A DNA stretch of 18,195 nucleotides from Candidatus Latescibacterota bacterium (lineage in GTDB: Bacteria > Latescibacterota > UBA2968 > UBA8231): the NCBI GenBank assembly GCA_003529325.1, contig DPVW01000412.1, positions 1-18,195 of the forward strand. The letters are read 5' to 3'. The notes under the pieces are model-generated. The model saw nothing but the letters and a program-made list of their open reading frames with translations, did no database searches and was not told the DNA's origin. Made by a program: the position numbers and the translations under genes. Shown in pieces: positions 1-7,104 of the stretch. Every line of letters begins with the position of its first letter. Position 1 is the stretch's first letter.

Positions 1-2
1 CA

Positions 3-2477
3 GTCTCAGCCACTCTGGCTCAGCCACAGAGCCTGATCCGCGAAGAGTCGGGGTATCGGATTCAACCGAGCCTCGTCGTCGTCGAGAGCGCCGACCACTG
101 GCGGCGCTGGGAGGCTGGTGATGGCACCCGTGTCGTGGAAGAGGATGGCACCGTGAGACCGCGGTTCATCCGCACTGACATCGATGCCGTGGCCAACGCC
201 GCCGAGTTCATCAATATCGCCGACGGGGACACCACCACCGGAGGGGTCAGCGCCTACGGGAATGCCGCAGATTCGCTCACGGCAGCCTTCGTCGCCGATG
301 GCGACCTCGCTACGTGGTGGGAGCCGGATACCGAATTCGTTGAAAATTCGTGGGTTGAAATTGACCTGGGTCGAACCGTCGTGGCTCGTCGGATTCGTCT
401 TACGTTTGCCGACTCGGGCGATCCATTCCTGATGTTCCGGGTCCTCGTCGCCGATGGTACGGAATCTTTCGGGAAAAAACGGTCCCTGTTGTTCCAGCGC
501 GCAGGTCAGGTAGCGGTGCCGAACAAGGACCAGCGAGAGTTCGTTTTTGATCTCGCCCCTCGGCGTCCCGTACCGGACGGCATCGAAGGGGAACCGGTAC
601 AATTTGTCCGCATCGACCTGCTGGGTACCGACGGTCCACGCGCTGAGGAGGTGGGAGAGTTGGGATTCTTCCGTCTGGCGCTGGAAGATCGTGGTGCCGT
701 CGACTATTTCCGCGTCACCGTCATCGGCCGCGAGATTCCTGTACTGCGTGAAAGTTACCTGCAGTTGCCGCTCGAAGAGCGGGGCCCGATACGCTATTAC
801 CGGCGCGAACGGCCGCGGCTGGCAGAGGTTCACGTCGATGCCCTAGGCGACAACGTCGTTACTCTGACCCAACGAATTCTGCAGAAATCCCGCAGTTTCT
901 TCGACAACCTCGTGCTGCGCTTTACCACCGACGGTCTCCTGCGAACGGGGCTGACGGTGCGCAAATACGACCCCTTCCGCGACCGTTATCAACTGGTGGT
1001 CGATCTGGGTGCGCGTTTCTGGCTCGAGCGACTCCGTCTGCTCTCCGACCGAGCGCCACTGACGTCGTATCAGATTCGCCTCTCCGACGGCTCACTCAAT
1101 GCCGATGGCGACTTTCTCTGGACGACCTTCGACGAGCGCCTCAATGCTGAGCGATACCTCGAGGTGCAGGAGACGTTCTCCCCACGCCCGGTCCGCCTCA
1201 TCGAGTTGCGGCGCCTCAATCTGCTCAACGACGAGTGGTACCTCTCTGGCAAGCTCAGCGAAATCCAGGCATACGGAGAAGGATATGTCTCCGATGTGAT
1301 CCTCACCTCACCGCTGATCAAGTTTGACAGTCGGGAGATGGTCACCTCCGTTGACTGGGAAGGGGACGTCCCCGCGGGTACATCTCTCGAAATTCGCACC
1401 CGCTCCGGGGACCGACTGATCCAGATCCCCCATTTTCTCAACCGGGCGGGTTCGGAGATTTCGGAAGCACTCTGGGAACGACTACCCGCCAAACAACAGG
1501 GACCGGTTCGTGTCGAGGAGATTCCGGACACCGACTGGAGTCTGTGGAGTGAACCGTATCTGGCGCAGGGTCCCTTCCAGTCACCGTCACCGCGGCGCAT
1601 GGCCCTGATCCAGGCCCGGTTACGGACATTTCAACCCCTGCGCACAGCCACCATCCGCCGCCTCACGCTTGGCCTGGCGCCGCCACTGATCGATCTCGCC
1701 GTCGCCGAAGTCACACCGACTCGTCGTATCGACCCGGGTCTGGAACGTGACTTCACGCTCTATCTCCACGTCGATGGTCAGCCAGATGATCCCGGATTCA
1801 GCCAGATCAGTCTGCGCTCCAGCGCCTCGGCACCGATCGAGGTGACCGGTGTGCGCTTTGGATCGGATGACGAGTTGCGCTTCAATCTTGCCGAGAGGCT
1901 GTGGCCCGGTCCGCTGACGGTCACGCCTTTCGAGGGTGGTGTCGCCCTGACCTTGCCCGACGAATTGGATCCGTCTGGCAAGGTCCTGGAGTTCCGTTTC
2001 CGCACATCCGTATTCCTGCCGAGCACGACCTTTGCCCTCGATCTGGTCAGCGCTGACGGCGCCCGCATCCAGCAGGTCGATGGGGGCGACGCGACCTCCC
2101 TGGTGCCGAGCAATCAGCTTGTTGTGGTTTCCGAGTTGGAGGGTTTGCCCCTGCTCGCCCCCCTGCAGATCGAGTCCCCCGTGTTAACACCCAATGGTGA
2201 TGGCATCAACGACGAGATCCGGGTCCTGATCACAGTATTCCAGTTGCAGGGACAACGACCGCTGGGCGTGCATATTCACGATCTGACGGGCCGCAGTCTG
2301 CGCGAACTCAGCTTCACGCCACCCGCTCTCAGCGGCGAGCACCACCTCACCTGGGATGGACGTGACGATACCGGTGAGCTTGTCGTACCTGGGATGTATG
2401 TGCTGCGCGTCGCCGTCCCCACCGATGCCAATGCCTCCGGCACATCAGCGGTGCGCACCCTCTCGGTCGTCTACTGA
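3..2477 (+). CDS. A1: secreted discoidin-like protein with C-terminal CHU_C/FlgD-type Ig module (5' end cut by window)
   Basis: The frame is open from the window edge to a TGA at 2475-2477 (824 codons visible). A GTG at 135 could act as a start, but the upstream codons look real: they begin with VSATLA|QPQ, the tail of a signal peptide. The next residues also resemble the mature N-terminus of the paralogue at 5173 (a V-x-V-x-x-S...W...G-G/D-G-T pattern), so the true start lies just outside the window. Residues about 85-150 resemble an F5/8 type C (discoidin) fold (DGDLATWW, then WVEIDLG). A second discoidin-like block (VVDLGARFWLERLRLL) lies at about 330-425. The middle is Ig-like beta sandwich. 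From about residue 720, TPNGDGIND, HDLTGRSL and TWDGRDDTGELVVPGMYVL mark a CHU_C/FlgD-Ig module ending the protein. Such modules occur on surface or type IX-exported proteins; the ligand is unknown. The downstream gene starts inside this stop codon. Confidence 0.87.
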   Translation, partial: VSATLAQPQSLIREESGYRIQPSLVVVESADHWRRWEAGDGTRVVEEDGTVRPRFIRTDIDAVANAAEFINIADGDTTTGGVSAYGNAADSLTAAFVADGDLATWWEPDTEFVENSWVEIDLGRTVVARRIRLTFADSGDPFLMFRVLVADGTESFGKKRSLLFQRAGQVAVPNKDQREFVFDLAPRRPVPDGIEGEPVQFVRIDLLGTDGPRAEEVGELGFFRLALEDRGAVDYFRVTVIGREIPVLRESYLQLPLEERGPIRYYRRERPRLAEVHVDALGDNVVTLTQRILQKSRSFFDNLVLRFTTDGLLRTGLTVRKYDPFRDRYQLVVDLGARFWLERLRLLSDRAPLTSYQIRLSDGSLNADGDFLWTTFDERLNAERYLEVQETFSPRPVRLIELRRLNLLNDEWYLSGKLSEIQAYGEGYVSDVILTSPLIKFDSREMVTSVDWEGDVPAGTSLEIRTRSGDRLIQIPHFLNRAGSEISEALWERLPAKQQGPVRVEEIPDTDWSLWSEPYLAQGPFQSPSPRRMALIQARLRTFQPLRTATIRRLTLGLAPPLIDLAVAEVTPTRRIDPGLERDFTLYLHVDGQPDDPGFSQISLRSSASAPIEVTGVRFGSDDELRFNLAERLWPGPLTVTPFEGGVALTLPDELDPSGKVLEFRFRTSVFLPSTTFALDLVSADGARIQQVDGGDATSLVPSNQLVVVSELEGLPLLAPLQIESPVLTPNGDGINDEIRVLITVFQLQGQRPLGVHIHDLTGRSLRELSFTPPALSGEHHLTWDGRDDTGELVVPGMYVLRVAVPTDANASGTSAVRTLSVVY

Positions 2478-5176
2478 TGCGATTGCAGCAGACGTTGTCG
2501 ATCGGCGGCTTGGCATTTGCCGCCGCTCTGTGGCTGACACCAGCCCTGGCAGAGGCCCAACCGGGGGTGACGGGCCTGGGAGGTGGACGGGCCCAGTTGG
2601 CTCCGAGCCCTATCAGCCCTCGATTCGAGCTGGACGTGGTGCGCCCCGAAATACACAAATGGTACGTGCCCCGCCATCTACCGGTGACCTTCGATCCGAC
2701 CTGGTATCGGACCCAGTCGAACTACGCAGTCGACGCCTATAGGTACTATGTCTCCGCCGAATTGGAAGGCTTCGTCTGGTATGACCAGCTCGGTCAACCG
2801 GTGGAACGCGGTTGGTTGCTCTATGAGTGGCAACAGGAACAGGAGCACGCCAAGGGCAGTTCGATCTGGAAAGGCAATCAATATAACAGCCTGTTTCGCA
2901 GGCTCGTGGTGGCCTCAGAGGGTAGCGGTGGTCTGGAACTGCGATTGATGCTCGGTGACCAACTCGAGACCGTATTCACCCCTCTTACCTTCGTCAAACC
3001 GCGTTTCAACGGCCTTCGCCTCGACGGTGCGGGGGATTCTATCAAAGGTTCCTTCATTCTGGCGCGGCCATCCATGCCCAACCAGGATAGCATCTTCGGC
3101 TTTACCAGTCCTTCGGATCGAACGGACTTCGTCAATCTCTTCGGTGGCCATGTCGAGTGGACGGCCGCCCCCAGGATGGCACTGGGAGCGACCTATGTGA
3201 ATGCCCATTTCGGCAACACGCGGGAGACCTTCGGCTCCGGCAGTCCCTTCGCCGGCGCCCTGCCGACGATACAGGACAAGAATCTGAAAACCTTGTGGGT
3301 CCGCTTGCGCGACGACTCACCGGAAGATGGCGTCGGCGGCGCCCTGCTGTTCGACTACGACATCGTCCTCACAGATACGGCAGGCACACAGCTGCGTGGC
3401 CGAGAGATTGATTTCCTGCCCACAGTCGAAGGGGGTAGCGTGCGTGGCAGTTCCCTGGCTGCCGACGGTTCCGAGGCGATTGTTCTGGCCTGGAATCTCG
3501 ACGACCTTGCGGTCACACATGGCGTGGAGACCGAGGATTTACGCCGGGTTCAGGTCGAATTGTCGGTAGCCAACGACTACCACATAGAGTCGACATCAGA
3601 TCTGCAGACCGATGGGAAGCAACGCCGTGCGGCACCGGTCTTTCTGACCGTGCGCCGAGCTGCGGGCAATGTGCAGGACAACAGCAATGCCACCGTCGTC
3701 TCCGTCGATTATGGACTGCCCACGGCGACGGAGGTCATCGGTATCGATTGGAACATCATCGACTGGCATGGTATTTCGTTTCAGGGCGAACTGGTCGCCA
3801 ATCGACGTCATCGTCAATACCCCAATCCGGGCACCGACACCCATCACAGTGCCGTCGACCGAGATCTGGCCACCTACGGGCAGGCTCGCTACGAACGACA
3901 TCCGTGGGAACTGTACGCCGAGGTCTTCGCCATCGAGGATGGCTACGACACCAGTGCCTGGCTCATCGGCTCCTCCAACAACATTCACTACGATGATTTT
4001 ACCGAGTCCCGCTATGAATTCGTCGAGGATGACGACGACTTCAATGGCGTACCCGAGTGGGACCGCCCATTGCATTTTGGCAATGACCGAGCCTGGCCTG
4101 GTCTCGACGAAAATGCCGATTTCTTGCACGACCACAATCAGAATGACAATCTGATTCCGGACTACGAGGAGCCCTTTCTGCGATTCCGTTCCGACCGACC
4201 GGAGTTCCTTCCAGGAATGGATATGAACTACAATGGCACCGTCGATCGATTCGAAAACGACATTCTGCCCGATTACCCGTATCGCAATGACCAGCGCGGC
4301 GTCAACACCTACGGCAGAGCCTTTATCGGGCCCGACTTGAGTCTGACGTTGGGCAGCCAGAGAATCGGTCAGATCTCAGGCTCTGGACATACTGATGCCG
4401 ATTATGCCGTACTCCGCTGGCAACATTTCCGTCCGTCCTTCCGCTTCCGTCTACTCGAGCACGCCGCGTTGGTGCGTGACAACATCGCCGATCCGCTGCG
4501 CATGTGGACGCAGCCATTTGGCTCAGCGGGGCGCATGCGTGACGTCCTTGATCCACTGGCCGGTGACGACGCATGGATGCATTCCGCCTATGTCGATCTT
4601 GAACACCAACTTGGGGATGCGGTCCGGATCGAGCACCGTGGCCGCTGGCAACTGATGCGCCAGCGGGACGACGATCAAGCCCTGCTCGAACGCGAATTGC
4701 GCCGTAGCTCCGGCTTTCGTGGCTGGGTGGACCGGGCCGAATGGCGCGTCCCTGTGGGTCTGTCCGTGCTCGAGACTCGGTGGAAAAGCGAGTGGCGCGA
4801 GCACCGGCCACCGAGTCGCCGTCTGCCGACGGGAACAACCCTCGAGCAGATGGCCTTCCTCATCTGGACGCAGCCGTTGATGGCGGAGAACGCTACCGTC
4901 GCCTACTTCCCACGATACGGCCGCCAGGTCTTCAGTACCGAACTGCAACTGGGACTGGAACTGTCGCGCCTATGGTTGCTCGATGGTCGGTTGGAAGAGG
5001 TGGATGATAACTACCGCAGTTGGACGGGGGTCGCCCAGTTGTCGAACCAATCTGTGTATCTGGGATATCGGCTCGTTACCCGCATCGGCCTGCAGATCGG
5101 CCGCAAGCGCTTCGACAACGAGCGTTCCCAACGGGTCAGCGCATTCTTCCTCACAGTCCATGCGGGGTTGCGATGA
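2477..5176 (+). CDS. B1: exported protein with EF-hand-like loops, probable outer-membrane beta-barrel
   Basis: This 899-residue protein starts at an ATG that overlaps the previous stop by one base (TGATG). No clear Shine-Dalgarno is seen, so it probably depends on translational coupling. The N-terminus is a Sec signal (FAAALWLTPALAEA|QPG). Residues about 50-330 carry KWYVP, GWLLYEW and a DDSPEDG segment. A central region has RAAGNVQDNSN, DYGLPTATEV and NRRHRQYPN. Acidic Ca-binding-like loops follow: DENADFLHDHNQND from residue 544 and DMNYNGTVDRFE from residue 582, the latter matching EF-hand loop spacing (D1, N3, N5, G6, D9, E12). The last 250 residues alternate polar and hydrophobic positions, like outer-membrane barrel strands, and the protein ends FFLTVHAGLR, although the usual terminal aromatic residue is missing. 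It is paralogous along its whole length to the protein at 7104-9752. I recognise no named family; the barrel assignment is inference. Confidence 0.88.
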   Translation: MRLQQTLSIGGLAFAAALWLTPALAEAQPGVTGLGGGRAQLAPSPISPRFELDVVRPEIHKWYVPRHLPVTFDPTWYRTQSNYAVDAYRYYVSAELEGFVWYDQLGQPVERGWLLYEWQQEQEHAKGSSIWKGNQYNSLFRRLVVASEGSGGLELRLMLGDQLETVFTPLTFVKPRFNGLRLDGAGDSIKGSFILARPSMPNQDSIFGFTSPSDRTDFVNLFGGHVEWTAAPRMALGATYVNAHFGNTRETFGSGSPFAGALPTIQDKNLKTLWVRLRDDSPEDGVGGALLFDYDIVLTDTAGTQLRGREIDFLPTVEGGSVRGSSLAADGSEAIVLAWNLDDLAVTHGVETEDLRRVQVELSVANDYHIESTSDLQTDGKQRRAAPVFLTVRRAAGNVQDNSNATVVSVDYGLPTATEVIGIDWNIIDWHGISFQGELVANRRHRQYPNPGTDTHHSAVDRDLATYGQARYERHPWELYAEVFAIEDGYDTSAWLIGSSNNIHYDDFTESRYEFVEDDDDFNGVPEWDRPLHFGNDRAWPGLDENADFLHDHNQNDNLIPDYEEPFLRFRSDRPEFLPGMDMNYNGTVDRFENDILPDYPYRNDQRGVNTYGRAFIGPDLSLTLGSQRIGQISGSGHTDADYAVLRWQHFRPSFRFRLLEHAALVRDNIADPLRMWTQPFGSAGRMRDVLDPLAGDDAWMHSAYVDLEHQLGDAVRIEHRGRWQLMRQRDDDQALLERELRRSSGFRGWVDRAEWRVPVGLSVLETRWKSEWREHRPPSRRLPTGTTLEQMAFLIWTQPLMAENATVAYFPRYGRQVFSTELQLGLELSRLWLLDGRLEEVDDNYRSWTGVAQLSNQSVYLGYRLVTRIGLQIGRKRFDNERSQRVSAFFLTVHAGLR

Positions 5177-7104
5177 TGGGTCGTGGGGTACGCTGTGCGC
5201 TCGTCGTCGTCGCAACGTCGATGCTCTGTTGCACCGGGTCAGAGGCCCAGAACAGGGTCCGCACGTTGCGCGTCGGCGGCAGTGCCTCTTCCTGGATCAC
5301 CGGTGGCGGTGGCACGGATCCCTTGATTCTGGGTGGCACGCTGTTCAGCCCCAAACTCGACACGACGAACACACCCGACGAAGCCGTCGACTTCACCTAC
5401 CGCTCGGGCTGGATCAGCCCGCTGGCTTTCGATGGCGAGGTCAATGTCGCCAGCCGCGTGTTGGAAGAGGCCGGTTCGATCAAGTCGCCCAATTCCGTCG
5501 AGGAAAAAAAGGTCGTGCGGGCACAACTGGCAGAGTCGGTCAATGGCAATCACGATATCGCCTTCGAGCGCAAACCAACACAGGTCGTACCGCTGAATCC
5601 ACAGGGGATATGGGTAATTCTCGACTTTGGTGTCCCCATCGGCGTACATCGCGTCCGGTTCTACCCACGCAACACCGTCGTTGCAACACCGCGCACCCCT
5701 TTCCACAACGATTTCTTGCGTGCCTATGAGTTATTCATCAATCCAACGCGGACGAGTTTGCAGCGTTCGCCCGACATACTCGTGACCAGAGATACAGCCA
5801 ACGAGACCGCCATCGTCGATATCGAAGTACCACACCAGTACACGCGGCTGGTAAAACTCAAGTCCCTGTCGCAGGTCCCGTGGGAAATTGACGAGATCGA
5901 GGTCTATGCGTCCGGCTTCCTGCAGCGTGCGACCTATCTGTCGGATCTGATCGACCTGGGGGATCGAGCAACCCTCGGTGAGATCCGTTGGCGGGATACG
6001 GCCATCGGGCGCGAAATCCGCTCTTCGGCGTCGGTCCGTGTACGCACCGGGACAGACGACACGCCGTTGATCTACGAAGCCCGGATCCTGGATAGCGTCG
6101 GCGTCTGGCTTGGCGACACGGAAATCATCGATCAGACAACCTGGGTCGGATTGAATCGTCGACAGCGAGGGGTGATCATCGATGATGAAGAGAATTGGAG
6201 CCCATGGAAGGCTGCCGAGAACAACGCCTTGATCACCGCCCCCGGACAGCGGCAATATCTACAGTTTCAGATTGACATTGAGGGCGGCCTGTTCGACACG
6301 AGGCAGGTAAACTGGGTCGAATTCGACTACCTGCAACCACCCCTCGGCGATACGCTGCGTGCAGAGGTCTTTCCGCGACGTGTTCCAGCCGAAGTGAGGG
6401 CGACTTTTCGGTATGCGGCACTACTTCGTGGCAACGGTCCGATCCGCGGTTATGACCGCCTTGAGATCGATGCCAATGCCGTGGTCGAGGATATCAGGGA
6501 GCTGACGATCGACGGGGTCGCCGCCCCATTCGACATCGACTATGTGCGACGGGATGGTTTTGCCATCACCTTCGAGCCGATTCTCCGTGACAGTACCATC
6601 CTCGAATTCACCTTTGACATCCCCATATTTCGCTTCGGCACGACATTTTCGTCACGTGCCTACCACACACCCTCTGGTAACGTACCACAGCGGTTGGAAC
6701 CGGGGGAAGCGACAGATTTTGGACCGGGAGACTTCGCTGAACTGTCTGACCTGTCCGTCGTTATCCCCCGTGAACAGGTTGGCCAGCTGATTGGCGAAAT
6801 CGTCATCGATAGCAAAATCATCACACCGAATGGTGACCTGGAGAATGACCTCTTTGAGGTCTTCTTCAACCTGCTACAGCTGACCAAACCAACCCCTGTA
6901 ACGATGGAGATATACGACCTGTCCGGACGCCGTCTGCACACCGTATTCGACGAGGAGAAGATCATCGGGCCAGCAACCCACACCTGGGATGGCAGACTCG
7001 ACGATGGTAGCCTCGTACCCCCTGGCCACTATCTGTGGTTGCTGCGCGTGCGCGCCGACGCCTTCGAGGAGCGTCATACTGGCGTCTTGGGGGTGGCATA
7101 CTGA
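5173..7104 (+). CDS. A2: secreted discoidin-like protein with CHU_C/FlgD-type Ig module, paralogue of A1
   Basis: The protein has 643 residues. The chosen start is the first ATG of ATGATG at 5173, which overlaps the previous stop by four bases; the ATG at 5176 is equally possible. It gives a signal peptide (CALVVVATSMLCCTGSEA|QNR). An upstream in-frame start at 5020 lies deep in the preceding gene and lacks a signal, so it is rejected. One discoidin-like domain is visible (IWVILDFGVPIGVHRVRFY, about 146-250), then a YLSDLIDLGD segment and an Ig-like middle. From about 551, TPNGDLEND, YDLSGRRL and TWDGRLDDGSLVPPGHYL form the terminal CHU_C/FlgD-Ig module. From YLSD onward it matches A1 in order and almost in length (about 388 against 396 residues). 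Its N-terminal part is about 190 residues shorter because one discoidin-like domain is absent. Probably surface-exposed; substrate unknown. Confidence 0.9.
   Translation: MMGRGVRCALVVVATSMLCCTGSEAQNRVRTLRVGGSASSWITGGGGTDPLILGGTLFSPKLDTTNTPDEAVDFTYRSGWISPLAFDGEVNVASRVLEEAGSIKSPNSVEEKKVVRAQLAESVNGNHDIAFERKPTQVVPLNPQGIWVILDFGVPIGVHRVRFYPRNTVVATPRTPFHNDFLRAYELFINPTRTSLQRSPDILVTRDTANETAIVDIEVPHQYTRLVKLKSLSQVPWEIDEIEVYASGFLQRATYLSDLIDLGDRATLGEIRWRDTAIGREIRSSASVRVRTGTDDTPLIYEARILDSVGVWLGDTEIIDQTTWVGLNRRQRGVIIDDEENWSPWKAAENNALITAPGQRQYLQFQIDIEGGLFDTRQVNWVEFDYLQPPLGDTLRAEVFPRRVPAEVRATFRYAALLRGNGPIRGYDRLEIDANAVVEDIRELTIDGVAAPFDIDYVRRDGFAITFEPILRDSTILEFTFDIPIFRFGTTFSSRAYHTPSGNVPQRLEPGEATDFGPGDFAELSDLSVVIPREQVGQLIGEIVIDSKIITPNGDLENDLFEVFFNLLQLTKPTPVTMEIYDLSGRRLHTVFDEEKIIGPATHTWDGRLDDGSLVPPGHYLWLLRVRADAFEERHTGVLGVAY

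Noticed and set aside
6..833. 275-codon - strand frame opposite A1
   Set aside because: A1 has discoidin-like motifs and homology to A2 through this region; the antisense frame has no recognisable features.
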